Source: Pseudoflavonifractor sp. 60 (GTDB lineage: Bacteria; Bacillota; Clostridia; Oscillospirales; Oscillospiraceae). From it: a DNA stretch of 64,000 nt. The DNA lies in contig NZ_QWKI01000019.1 in the NCBI RefSeq assembly GCF_009911645.1, forward strand, positions 1-64,000, written 5' to 3'. The notes under the pieces are model-generated. The model saw nothing but the letters and a program-made list of their open reading frames with translations, was not told the origin of the DNA and did no database searches. A program made the position numbers and the translations under genes. This document shows, piece by piece, positions 24,710 to 33,627 of this stretch. Each line of letters starts with the position of its first letter. Position 1 is the stretch's first letter.

Positions 24710-27505
24710 ATGGATCGCACCTTTTCCAAGCCAAGCAAGGACCCCATGTCTCAGGACGGACGTACCGCACCGGCGGACGCCATCGTGTACCCCTTGGAGT
24801 CCCAGACCGTCCCGCCCGGGCTTTTTGACTCCGTCTGCGGCCTGGTCCACTACTTTGTGCGGCCCGAGGACGAGTTCGCGCTGAACTCCCTGGAACTGGT
24901 GGACGCCGACGCCTACCTCTACCGGCTCCTGCGGCGGGAGGGCTATGAGCGTGTCGCCTTTGTGGAGGTGGAGAGCACCAACTGCCAGATTTACGCCTAT
25001 GACCCGCCGTCCGGGGCCATTTTCCAGGCTGCCAGCGAAAAAAAGGGGCTGGATGACCTGACCCTCCGGCGGACCGCCCCCAAGGCGGCCTGCCCGACCC
25101 CGGCTGTTATAGGGAGGCGGATGGTCCAGAGCTTTTCCCAGGCGGAGCAGTTTCAGAAGAAGTTCGTCGCGGAGATCAACCACGCCCTGGAGGACGCACG
25201 CACCAAAACCGCCATTGTCATGCCCCTGTCCATCTTTGAGAAGGCGGGCTTCTTCTCGGACGCCATTATCAGCACTGTGAACCGGCTGGAGCGGATCAGC
25301 AACAGAAAAAACATTCTGGTGCTCACCATGCCCCGGCGGGACGACCTGCGCTGGTGCTTCGAGGGGAACCGAGCCCAGCTCCACGCCTGGGTCAACGCCA
25401 TTATGACCAATCCAGACCGCCTGAACATGGTCAAAGAGGCGCTGCACATCCTCAAATCCCTGGGGATCATCGTCCTGGCCGACGAGTACCAGGCGGACGA
25501 GATCGCCAATCTCCTGCTGCGCAAAAAGCACCTGGAGCAAAGCCCCCTTCTGGCCGCCGTTCCGGATACCGCCCTCTACCACCTGGCCGGCCAGCTGAGG
25601 GACCACTGCACCCAGGTCCAGGACCAGGGCTTTCAGCACATCCCCTACCTGGACCGGAGAGGGAACTGCATCCGGCAGCTGAACGCGCTGCTGGACCGGC
25701 CCCAGGTACAGGAGGAGCTGGCGGAGCGGGCCCGGAGACTCCCGGTGGGGACGACCCGCCTGGCCTATTCCCAGGATCTGGAGCCGCTGATGCTGGAGCG
25801 GGTCTGTCGTCTGGGCCTGCGGCGGTACGAGAGCAGCGGCACGCTGGACGAGATCATGGCGGAGCTTGACCGGCAGGTGGGTCCGGAGATGGAGCGGGTC
25901 AAACAGGAGATCCTTAACACCGTCCAGGCCATCTGTAGGAAGCGGGAGGACCCCGGCTACCTGAACATGGTCTTCTCCGGCCCTCCCGGCACGGGCAAGA
26001 CCACCATCGCCCGGCTTACCGCCCGTCTCCTCCACACCAAGCACATTCTGTCCTCCGACAAGACCGTGGAGGTATCCGCCCGAACGCTGGTCAGCTCTCA
26101 CATTGGAGAGACGGGGGAGAATATCCGGGCCGCCTTCGAGGAGGCGGAGGGGGGCGTTCTGTTTATCGACGAGTTCCATGGCTTTGACAACGCCCACCAG
26201 CACGGCAACCTGGCCCAGGAGGCAGTGGGGGCGCTGGTGGCCGGCATCAACGCCCACCGGACCTCCACCTGCGTCATCCTGGCGGGATATGAGGAGGGGG
26301 TCCGGCAGGTCCTCCGGGCCGACCCGGGGGCCTCCCGCCGGTTCCGGCAATACATCCACTTCCAGCCCTACTCCACCAATACGCTGCTGCTGATTTTGGA
26401 GTCCAATCTGAACCGGCAGGGGAGCGGCCTGGAGCCCGAGGCGGGCCGCCTGCTGCGCAGGGTCATAGAGTCGGACAAGGCGGTGCTGCGGGAGCAGCTG
26501 GGCAACGGGGGCTACGTGGAAAATCTGCTGAGCCGCCTGGAGGAGAGCCGTCTGGAACAGGACCCCTGCGTCTATACCCGGGAGGACGTTCTGCGCGCCT
26601 TCCCGGAGAAGAGCTGGGCCCTGAGCGGCGGCGAGGAGGCGGAGGAAATCCTGAACGAGTTCGACCGGCTGGCCGGGGCGCAGATGCAGCAGATCAAGGC
26701 GACAGTGAAGGAGACGGCGGACAGCTTCCTGGGCGAGATGGAGCGGGTCCAGCGGCTGAGGGAGCTGGGGAAGCAGGTATCCAGCGACGACCTGCCCTTT
26801 ATGAACATGAAGTTCCTCGGCCCCCCGGGGACGGGGAAGACCACGGTCGCCAAGCTGGTGGCCCGGTATTTCACCGCCAGAGGCATCCTCCACCACAGCC
26901 AGATGACCCAGCTTCAGGCCGTCAGCCTGGTGAGGGGAACGGTGGGCGGCACCGGAAAGGCCCTCCGGGAGGCGGCCCAAAATGCCAACGGCGGCGTCCT
27001 CATCATTGACGAGTTCCAGGCCCTGGCCAACTCCTTTACCGGCGGAAACACGGGGCTGGAGGCCATGCGCGCACTGGTGGCTACGGCCAACGAGTATCAG
27101 GGGTCCCTGTGCCTGATTGCGGCTGGCTATGAGGAGGAGGTGGAGGGTATCTTCCAGATGGACTCGGGGGCCAACCGCAGATTTCCCACTGTGGTCCACT
27201 TTGAACACTACGACCTCCCCACCCTGATGGCTATCTTTGACTCCCTCATCGGGGAGGAGACCCAGGGGATCGCGCTGCACCTGGAGCCCGATGCCAGAGC
27301 TCTGCTGGAGCGGGCCGTTCAGCGGGCCATGGACCGGGCGGGCCGGAGCTTTGGGAACGCGGGCGACATGAAGGATACCTTCCTGGCGGAGCTGCAAAAG
27401 AAGCGGCGGGTCCGGGACCCGGAGGATACCTCCTTCCGCAGGGCGGATGTTCTGGCGGCATTTCCGGGGCTGTTATCGGAAGAGAAGGAGAGAGTTTCAG
27501 AATGA
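24710..27505 (+). CDS. tandem CbxX/CfqX-type AAA+ ATPase
   Basis: This 931-residue protein has an N-terminal region (about 1-400) with no named domain that I recognise, then two AAA+ modules of the CbxX/SpoVK type. Module 1 has FSGPPGTGKTT near 425 and VLFIDEFHGFD; module 2 has FLGPPGTGKTT near 705 and VLIIDEFQALA. The family includes Rubisco activase CbbX and SpoVK, hexameric remodelling ATPases. It is the first gene of an eight-gene operon with coiled-coil proteins and an Hsp70-like ATPase, which suggests protein-complex remodelling. No Rubisco gene is in the window, so a CbbX role is unlikely. Confidence 0.88.
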   Translation: MDRTFSKPSKDPMSQDGRTAPADAIVYPLESQTVPPGLFDSVCGLVHYFVRPEDEFALNSLELVDADAYLYRLLRREGYERVAFVEVESTNCQIYAYDPPSGAIFQAASEKKGLDDLTLRRTAPKAACPTPAVIGRRMVQSFSQAEQFQKKFVAEINHALEDARTKTAIVMPLSIFEKAGFFSDAIISTVNRLERISNRKNILVLTMPRRDDLRWCFEGNRAQLHAWVNAIMTNPDRLNMVKEALHILKSLGIIVLADEYQADEIANLLLRKKHLEQSPLLAAVPDTALYHLAGQLRDHCTQVQDQGFQHIPYLDRRGNCIRQLNALLDRPQVQEELAERARRLPVGTTRLAYSQDLEPLMLERVCRLGLRRYESSGTLDEIMAELDRQVGPEMERVKQEILNTVQAICRKREDPGYLNMVFSGPPGTGKTTIARLTARLLHTKHILSSDKTVEVSARTLVSSHIGETGENIRAAFEEAEGGVLFIDEFHGFDNAHQHGNLAQEAVGALVAGINAHRTSTCVILAGYEEGVRQVLRADPGASRRFRQYIHFQPYSTNTLLLILESNLNRQGSGLEPEAGRLLRRVIESDKAVLREQLGNGGYVENLLSRLEESRLEQDPCVYTREDVLRAFPEKSWALSGGEEAEEILNEFDRLAGAQMQQIKATVKETADSFLGEMERVQRLRELGKQVSSDDLPFMNMKFLGPPGTGKTTVAKLVARYFTARGILHHSQMTQLQAVSLVRGTVGGTGKALREAAQNANGGVLIIDEFQALANSFTGGNTGLEAMRALVATANEYQGSLCLIAAGYEEEVEGIFQMDSGANRRFPTVVHFEHYDLPTLMAIFDSLIGEETQGIALHLEPDARALLERAVQRAMDRAGRSFGNAGDMKDTFLAELQKKRRVRDPEDTSFRRADVLAAFPGLLSEEKERVSE

Positions 27506-28866
27506 GCAGTTATTGGACCATCATCTCCTGCGCCGAGTGGGACCGGCTGAAGGAGAGCATTGCGACGGCGGACGCCTATGAGATCGAGAGCAGGGAGGAG
27601 ATCGCCCGCCTGCGGACCTTGGAGCAGGCGCGGCAGTGGGAGCTGGATCGACTCTGTCAGGAGACCCGGCAGCGCACCGAGGATTCCATCCACGCCCTGA
27701 CGGAGTCCTACCGCGCAGCGGCGGAGGGACTGGACCTCCAGGCCCGCGCCCGGCTGGCGGAGCAGGACCGCAGCTTTGCCGGACAGCTGGAGCAGCTGCG
27801 CGCCCAGGCGGCTCAGACGGGGACCAGGGCTTCCGCCCTCACCGAAGGGGCGGAGGCGGCGGCGCGGGAGTACAGCGCCGTACTGGAGCAGGCCCTGGCG
27901 GAGCACGCCAGAGGAGAGGAGCGGGCGAAGCGGACTCTGGAGGAGGTGGACCGGCTGCTGGAGCAGGTCCGCGCCCTCCACCCCTCCGCGTTCCTGCCGG
28001 CGGCGTACCCCTCTCTGGAGGCCATGCGGGCCTCCATCTCGGCCAATCTGGCGGCGGGGGATTTCCAGGCGGCCATGGTGGTGTCCCAGAACAGTATTTT
28101 AGAGGCCAGCCGGGCCCTGATCCAGCTGGTCCTCCTCCAGGAGCGGCACAGCCGCCGGAGCGAGCAGCTCCAGGAGCGGGGGGCGGCCCTCCAGACCAGG
28201 GCGGAGCGCCTCTCCGCCGGCGGCGGGACCCTCACGGTGGAGATGGACGGGGAGCCGGCCCAGCTCCCCTACTCCATCCAGTTCTGGTCCTATGGTGCCT
28301 TTGACGAGATCAACGGCCAGATCAGCGCCCTGAATCAGGAGCTGCGCCGGGAGGCGGACACGCCCACGGGTCTGGACCGGCTGGGGCGGCTGGAGGAGCA
28401 GCTGGCCCGGCTGGAGGAACGGCTGGAGGCCTGCGACCAGGAGGCCCGCCAGAGTCTGGCCGGGGCGGCGGCTGTGGAGAACACGGTGCAGCGGATCTAC
28501 AGCCGGCTGGATGAGCAGGGCTGGACGCTGGAGTCCTCTGGGCGGCAGGACGGGGACACCAGAAAGCCCTACTCCATGACCTACACCGACGGCGGGGGAA
28601 ACACGGTATCCATTGTGGTGGCCAGCGGAGAGCGGCCGGAGCGCCCCTCCTTCCTCTATGAGGCCTTCTCCCCCAGCGAGGGCATGGCGGCTATGGTCAA
28701 GGAGGACGTGGGCGCGGCGCTGAGAGAGGAGGGGCTGATCCCGAAACACACGGTGGAGCGGGATGACTGCGCCCTGAACGCCTCCCCCGACGTCTTCATT
28801 CGCCGCGCAGAGCAGGAGGCGGAGCAGCTCCGCCGCCGGGGCCGCCAGAGAGGGTGGGATCAATGA
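27502..28866 (+). CDS. coiled-coil protein of the AAA+/Hsp70 operon (paralogue 1)
   Basis: This 454-residue protein has no recognised family. Long helical, Glu/Arg/Gln-rich heptad-like stretches fill about residues 20-170 and 275-330. Between them is a segment with YPSLEAMRASISANLAAGDFQAAM, and near the end a beta-rich domain (SMTYTDGGGNTVSIVVASGE). The gene just downstream has the same architecture (coiled coil, a segment ending in ANGDYQAA, an IEFWS-like motif, C-terminal beta domain), so the two are diverged paralogues. Its ATG overlaps the AAA+ stop. A scaffold or client role for the AAA+ and Hsp70-like ATPases is inferred. Confidence 0.75.
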   Translation: MSSYWTIISCAEWDRLKESIATADAYEIESREEIARLRTLEQARQWELDRLCQETRQRTEDSIHALTESYRAAAEGLDLQARARLAEQDRSFAGQLEQLRAQAAQTGTRASALTEGAEAAAREYSAVLEQALAEHARGEERAKRTLEEVDRLLEQVRALHPSAFLPAAYPSLEAMRASISANLAAGDFQAAMVVSQNSILEASRALIQLVLLQERHSRRSEQLQERGAALQTRAERLSAGGGTLTVEMDGEPAQLPYSIQFWSYGAFDEINGQISALNQELRREADTPTGLDRLGRLEEQLARLEERLEACDQEARQSLAGAAAVENTVQRIYSRLDEQGWTLESSGRQDGDTRKPYSMTYTDGGGNTVSIVVASGERPERPSFLYEAFSPSEGMAAMVKEDVGAALREEGLIPKHTVERDDCALNASPDVFIRRAEQEAEQLRRRGRQRGWDQ

Positions 28867-30260
28867 GCGACGGGTATCTTCTGGTGGATGACGACTCTCT
28901 GAATGACCTGCGCTACCGCAGTCAGCTGGCGGAGCAGCGGCGATCTCGGGCGGAGCAGGACCTGCGGGAGGCCCACAGGCGGCTGGCGGAAACCGAGGCT
29001 GCCGCCAGCCGCCGCATCGACGGCGACCGGCAGCGGCTTCAGGCGGCCCTCCGGGCGGAGGAGGACAGGCTCTCCGGGGAGTTCAGCCGCCTCCAGTCCT
29101 CCCTGGACCAGGCCATTCAGCAGCAGAACAGGGAGCTGCACCGGCAGCTGGACGGGCTGCGCGGCGACTTGGCCCGGACGAACGCCAGGGTGGACAGCGC
29201 CGAGCAGCAGATCAAGGACCTCACAGACCGCTTTGACAGGGAGTTTCGCGCCATTGCAGACCGGTCCGCCGCCCAGCGGGAGCGGGCCCAGTGCTATCGG
29301 GACCAGCTGGACGGGCTGCTGCGGGGGATCGACGGCCTCCACCCGGAGCAGCTTGCGCCGGGGCAGGCGGAGCCCCTGCGTGACAGCAGGCGGTTCCTGG
29401 ACGCAGATCTTGCCAACGGGGACTATCAGGCGGCCATTGGCGTGGCCCAGAGCAATCTGCCGGCGGCCCTCCGCCTGCTGGGGGAGCTGGAACAGCGAAA
29501 CGGCGAGTATGACCGGCTGTCCGTCCAGGTCCGGGCCTCCATCCTCCAGGTCCGGCAGCGGATGCAGGAGCTGGAGGACCCAAAAGGCAACGCCGCAGTG
29601 GTCCAGTCCTCCGACCTGGAATTTTCCTATAACGGGGACATTGAGTTCTGGTCCGGCGGCCTGCTGGGCCAGCTGTGCGCCTCGTTTGACCGGGAACAGG
29701 GGCAGGTGGAGGAGTATTTGGCCGATATGGACCTGGAGAACCTGCGCATTGCGGTGGAGCGGATTCCCCAATACCTCCCCCGGCTGGACCTGTGCCGCCA
29801 GTTCGCCCGGGAGGAGTTTCACCTGTCCTGCGGCGTGCAGGAGCTGGCGCTGAACCTGCACGACGCGCTGACCGAGGACGGGAGCTGGGCGCTGACCCGG
29901 TCCGGCTTTCCGGAGGGCGACCCCCGCCGGTCCTACTGGGCGGTCTTCCAGGACCCCCTGGGACACACGGCGGCGGTGGTGGTCCAGCCAAACCGCGGCG
30001 GAGAGCCCCCGGCGGTCTTTTCCCTGGACGCCTGCGACGGGGACCAGGTTCGGAACGAGGGGCTGTGCGCCATCCTGCGGGACGGGGCGCTGGCCCGGCT
30101 GACCGACTGGGGCATCCCCCCGTCGGCCCTGGGCCAGGATAGGGGCTCCCGGCAGGGACAGGAGCCGGCCCAATTTATCTCCAGAGTGTGCGCAGACGGG
30201 GCCAAAAAGAGGCGGGCGCGTATCCAGGCGGTCCGCAGACTGATCGACTTGCAGACGTGA
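28863..30260 (+). CDS. coiled-coil protein of the AAA+/Hsp70 operon (paralogue 2)
   Basis: This 465-residue protein has an N-terminal coiled coil of about 150 residues rich in Arg, Glu, Gln and Ala. A helical segment with RFLDADLANGDYQAAIGVAQ, the motif YNGDIEFWSGG near 260, and a C-terminal mixed domain follow. It shares domain order and short motifs with the preceding gene. The start at 28863 is preferred because ATGA couples it to the upstream stop; the earlier in-frame candidate lacks a ribosome site. Family unknown; no catalytic motif seen. Confidence 0.75.
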   Translation: MSDGYLLVDDDSLNDLRYRSQLAEQRRSRAEQDLREAHRRLAETEAAASRRIDGDRQRLQAALRAEEDRLSGEFSRLQSSLDQAIQQQNRELHRQLDGLRGDLARTNARVDSAEQQIKDLTDRFDREFRAIADRSAAQRERAQCYRDQLDGLLRGIDGLHPEQLAPGQAEPLRDSRRFLDADLANGDYQAAIGVAQSNLPAALRLLGELEQRNGEYDRLSVQVRASILQVRQRMQELEDPKGNAAVVQSSDLEFSYNGDIEFWSGGLLGQLCASFDREQGQVEEYLADMDLENLRIAVERIPQYLPRLDLCRQFAREEFHLSCGVQELALNLHDALTEDGSWALTRSGFPEGDPRRSYWAVFQDPLGHTAAVVVQPNRGGEPPAVFSLDACDGDQVRNEGLCAILRDGALARLTDWGIPPSALGQDRGSRQGQEPAQFISRVCADGAKKRRARIQAVRRLIDLQT

Positions 30261-30273
30261 GGAGGAGAACAAC

Positions 30274-32025
30274 ATGAACAGCATCGGCTTGGATTTCGGC
30301 ACCACCTACTCGGTCATTGCGGCCCTCGGCCAGGACCTGACCCTGAACGCGGCCATGCTCAACGACGAGGACTGCTCCCCCTTCTACGACTCCCTGGTGG
30401 TGCGCAGGGCCGACGGGACCCTCTCCTTTGGCCGCCTGGCCCGCACGGAGATCTGGCAGCCGGGCTCCACCGTCTACAAGGGCTTTAAGCTCATGCTGGC
30501 CGAGGAGGACCCCCGCCTTCTCAAGGAACGGGGCTATGACAGCTCCACCACGCCGGAGGACGTGGTGCGGGGCTATCTGGCGGATCTGCTCAAGCGCTAT
30601 CAGAAGCGGTACGGGGAAATTGACCGGCTGGTCATCGGCGTCCCGGAGATATGGGTCGAGAACAGCGTGAAACAGCGGTGCTACGAGCGCCTCTATGACC
30701 TGGCGGCCGGGATGGGGCTGGCCCGGGAGGTCGTTCTGCTCAGCGAGCCCACCTGTGCCTGCGCCTATTATGTGGAGAAGTTTAAGGAGAAAAACGGCGG
30801 AGCCATCTTCCAGGGCAATGTGCTGATTGTGGACTACGGCGGCGGGACCCTGGACATCGCCCTGTGTCAGGTGGAAAACGAGAGGGGGACCCCCAAGGTG
30901 ACCGTACTGCACCGGTCGGGCGCCGGCGCTAACGAGGAGGGGGTCCTGGGCAAGGCGGGCTTCGCATTTATGGAGGAGATCGTGCGCCTGGCCCTGGCCG
31001 CAGGCGGGCTGTCTCCGGAGGAAATCAACTGCGAGGAGAACAAGGGGGCGCTGTACGAGTGCGTCTATACCCTGGAGGAGGTCTTTAAATCCCTGAACCT
31101 GACCGACAGCGGCAGGGACAAGCGCAAGCGGCTTCAGGAGATCCAGTTCAGCCTTGCCAGGGTCTACCAGGACCAAACGGAGTTTGCCCTTCTCAGCTTC
31201 CGCCGCCAGAAGGAGCTGGACGGCAGTCTGTACCAAATTTTAGAGCAGGTCACGGTAACCTACGGCATGGTGGCGCGGGCCTTTCAGGAAAAGATCGCGC
31301 CGGTGCTGAACAGCCGGCTGGACGACATGATCCGGTACATGAGGGAGCACCAAATTGCATACGGCCTGGGCGAGGACCACTTCAAGATCCAGCTGATTGG
31401 GGGCTTCTGCAACTTCTGCTGGGTCCAGTACGGGGTCAGAAAAAAGCTGGGCCTATCCGCTCTGGAGGACCGGCGCTACATTGGCGAGCTGTCCAACGCC
31501 GACGAACGGACCATGGCGGTGGCCTGCGGCGCGGCCCTGCTGGCCAATGAACAGACCCGATACGGCTTTGTGTCCCAGTACTCCATAGGACTGCCGGCCA
31601 AGTACCAGACGGCAGCCCGCACCCTCTGGGCCATCCGCCGGGATATGGAGCTGACCACCGGCCGCATCTACCTGTTCAAGTCTTCTGAACGTCACGCGGC
31701 CATCATCGGCGCAGACGGAATTGAGGAGCTGATTTACCAGGGGGATTGCGGTCCCGAGAGCGTCGCTCTGGACCCGCAGTACGCCGGCATGCTCCGCATG
31801 AACACCGAAAACATGAGCGGGTATATTATGGGCATATCCCAGGACCGCTCTAAAATCATCACCTTCCACTGGTGGGAGGTGACCCAGCTTGGGAAGATCG
31901 CCCGCCAGCTGGACCGGCTGGAGGAGCGCCTTGCCCAGGGAGAACAGGTGGAGGGGCTGGGCTCGGAGCACAGGGAGCGCCTGAACAAGGCCCTGCGGCT
32001 GGGGAACGCGGCCCTGGCCAGATAG
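30274..32025 (+). CDS. Hsp70-like actin-fold ATPase
   Basis: This 583-residue protein has the phosphate-1 motif GLDFGTTYSVIA at the N-terminus, phosphate-2 VDYGGGTLDIAL near 190 and an adenosine motif IQLIGGFCNF near 375, so the Hsp70 ATPase core looks intact. The last 180 residues differ from the DnaK substrate-binding domain and lack an EEVD-type tail, ending in a charged helix. It therefore looks like a specialised Hsp70-family ATPase rather than housekeeping DnaK. No J-domain or GrpE gene is nearby. In this operon it may cooperate with the CbxX-type AAA+ ATPase on the coiled-coil proteins. Confidence 0.85.
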   Translation: MNSIGLDFGTTYSVIAALGQDLTLNAAMLNDEDCSPFYDSLVVRRADGTLSFGRLARTEIWQPGSTVYKGFKLMLAEEDPRLLKERGYDSSTTPEDVVRGYLADLLKRYQKRYGEIDRLVIGVPEIWVENSVKQRCYERLYDLAAGMGLAREVVLLSEPTCACAYYVEKFKEKNGGAIFQGNVLIVDYGGGTLDIALCQVENERGTPKVTVLHRSGAGANEEGVLGKAGFAFMEEIVRLALAAGGLSPEEINCEENKGALYECVYTLEEVFKSLNLTDSGRDKRKRLQEIQFSLARVYQDQTEFALLSFRRQKELDGSLYQILEQVTVTYGMVARAFQEKIAPVLNSRLDDMIRYMREHQIAYGLGEDHFKIQLIGGFCNFCWVQYGVRKKLGLSALEDRRYIGELSNADERTMAVACGAALLANEQTRYGFVSQYSIGLPAKYQTAARTLWAIRRDMELTTGRIYLFKSSERHAAIIGADGIEELIYQGDCGPESVALDPQYAGMLRMNTENMSGYIMGISQDRSKIITFHWWEVTQLGKIARQLDRLEERLAQGEQVEGLGSEHRERLNKALRLGNAALAR

Positions 32026-32036
32026 GGGGCAGAAAA

Positions 32037-33074
32037 ATGGCATTTGAAAACATACGGGAGAACCTCGCTCTGCTGGAGACCCTGGACAGGCCGGTGCGCG
32101 CCGAGGAGCTGTACCAGCTGCTGTGCCTGGTCATGGATGAGATTTACGACGCCAGCGGCGTGCTGGACGCCTCTGAACTGGCCTGCGGGGACCCGGCGAA
32201 ATTGGCGCAGACGGTGCGCTATGTGCTGGGCGACGGGGCAAAGGCGGCTCAGGCCGGCATGGAGGGCATCCGGGAGCTGTCCGCCCAGAGTCAGCGGGAG
32301 TGCTATGACGCTGTGCGGGAGGCAAGGCAGGCGGGGGAGGCGCTGAACGAGGTACACCGTGCGCTGGAGGAGGCGGAGGCGCTTCGAGCCCGCCGGGAGG
32401 AGGCTTACCGCCGGCTGGCCCAGGAGAAGAGGGAGCTCCTGGAGGCCCAGACGGACTGCCGGAGGCTGGAGGGGGAGATCGCTCTGCTCAACGACGGGGT
32501 CCTGGAGGAGAAGCGGGCGGAGCAGTCACGGCTCCAGGCGGAGCTTGGGGCGCGGCGGGAGGCGGACTGCGCCCTTCAGCGGGAGCTGGACCGCCTCAAC
32601 GGGACCCTGGAGCACCTCCGCAAAGAGCTGAGCGCGGCCCAGGCGGAGCGGGAGGCGGCGGTATCCCGGCGCAGTCAGCTGGAACGCCGGCTGGCCAGCA
32701 CCCGGGAGGACATTGAGAGCGCGGAACAGCGGGCGGCGGAGATCAGCGCCCTTCTGGAGGGGCTGGGGGAGCGGGAGATCGCCCTCCTGGACCTGGCGGC
32801 CAGCTACACGGCGCTGTTCAACGCCCTGAACGCCGCCATGAACGAGCCCTTTCTCCGGGAGAACATCTTTCAGCTGTCGGGGAGCGGCAAACTGCTGGAT
32901 TGGACGGACAGCCCCGACCTGCGGGAGCTGGGGCGGCCCGTAAGCTCTGCGGAGGACCTGAAGGGGTGGATGGACTCCGTACAGGCCCGAATTGAGGCTC
33001 TCATCAGCGGGTATCAGACGGTACTGCGGCGGACGGCGGAGCTAAGCGGAACGCTGACGGCCCGCAGGGAGTGA
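32037..33074 (+). CDS. coiled-coil protein of the AAA+/Hsp70 operon
   Basis: This 345-residue protein is mostly one long coiled coil (about 85-250, rich in Arg/Glu/Leu with QLERRLASTREDIESAEQR). A short helical N-terminal region (about 1-85) and a compact C-terminal region precede and follow it. No family or catalytic motif was recognised. The start at 32037 lies 11 bases after the Hsp70-like gene with a G-rich ribosome site; the longer frame would run into that gene. It is probably a structural partner in the complex encoded by the operon. Confidence 0.75.
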   Translation: MAFENIRENLALLETLDRPVRAEELYQLLCLVMDEIYDASGVLDASELACGDPAKLAQTVRYVLGDGAKAAQAGMEGIRELSAQSQRECYDAVREARQAGEALNEVHRALEEAEALRARREEAYRRLAQEKRELLEAQTDCRRLEGEIALLNDGVLEEKRAEQSRLQAELGARREADCALQRELDRLNGTLEHLRKELSAAQAEREAAVSRRSQLERRLASTREDIESAEQRAAEISALLEGLGEREIALLDLAASYTALFNALNAAMNEPFLRENIFQLSGSGKLLDWTDSPDLRELGRPVSSAEDLKGWMDSVQARIEALISGYQTVLRRTAELSGTLTARRE

Positions 33075-33108
33075 AATACGGCTGTTTTGTGGAAGGAGAA
33101 GAGAGACC

Positions 33109-33627
33109 ATGGAAGAAAAAATTCCCTGTGCCTGCTGCGGGCATCCGGTCAGCGGGGAGAGCTGGCCCATGTGCGGCTACTGCGGATACGTCCATGTCGC
33201 CGTGGTGGGCAGCGCAACCCGGTATGACCGCCTGGCCCAGGAGCACCGGACGGAGGTAATCTCCAGGCTGACCGGCATCTCGGTACTGGCCTACCAGTAT
33301 GGCTGGAGCGAGGGAGAACAGCGCTACAAGCTCCTGGACAAGCGGGAGCTGGCGCTGGCCGACGGCCCCGCCTGTGACGGCGATGTCTTCTGGACCGGCC
33401 AGCGCTTCGGGCAAACTTCGCCCTTTTCCCTGGAGCTCAGCTACACCTATGACGGCAGCAGGCAGCGCGTCACGCGGAGCCTCCAGCCCCCGGCCTGCGC
33501 CGGCTATTGGGACCTGGGGCTGGAGATCAACTCCCACCTGGAGCTGGTGGTTCACCTGGGGGACAAACAGTCCTCCTCCAAAAGCCAGCCCATACCGTTT
33601 ATTCAGAAGGGGGGGGAAGCCGATTGA
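33109..33627 (+). CDS. zinc-ribbon protein of the AAA+/Hsp70 operon
   Basis: This 172-residue protein opens with a likely zinc-binding knuckle pair (PCACCGH with C7/C10 and MCGYCGY with C22/C25). A helical segment and a beta-rich C-terminal domain of about 80 residues follow (FSLELSYTYDG, LELVVHLGDK). The family was not recognised. Its TGA overlaps the TTG start of the next gene, which also begins with a zinc ribbon. A regulatory or adaptor role in the complex is a guess. Confidence 0.72.
   Translation: MEEKIPCACCGHPVSGESWPMCGYCGYVHVAVVGSATRYDRLAQEHRTEVISRLTGISVLAYQYGWSEGEQRYKLLDKRELALADGPACDGDVFWTGQRFGQTSPFSLELSYTYDGSRQRVTRSLQPPACAGYWDLGLEINSHLELVVHLGDKQSSSKSQPIPFIQKGGEAD

Noticed and set aside
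24710-27505. CbbX Rubisco activase
   Set aside because: Two AAA+ modules and a long unknown N-terminal region, with no Rubisco or Calvin-cycle genes near.
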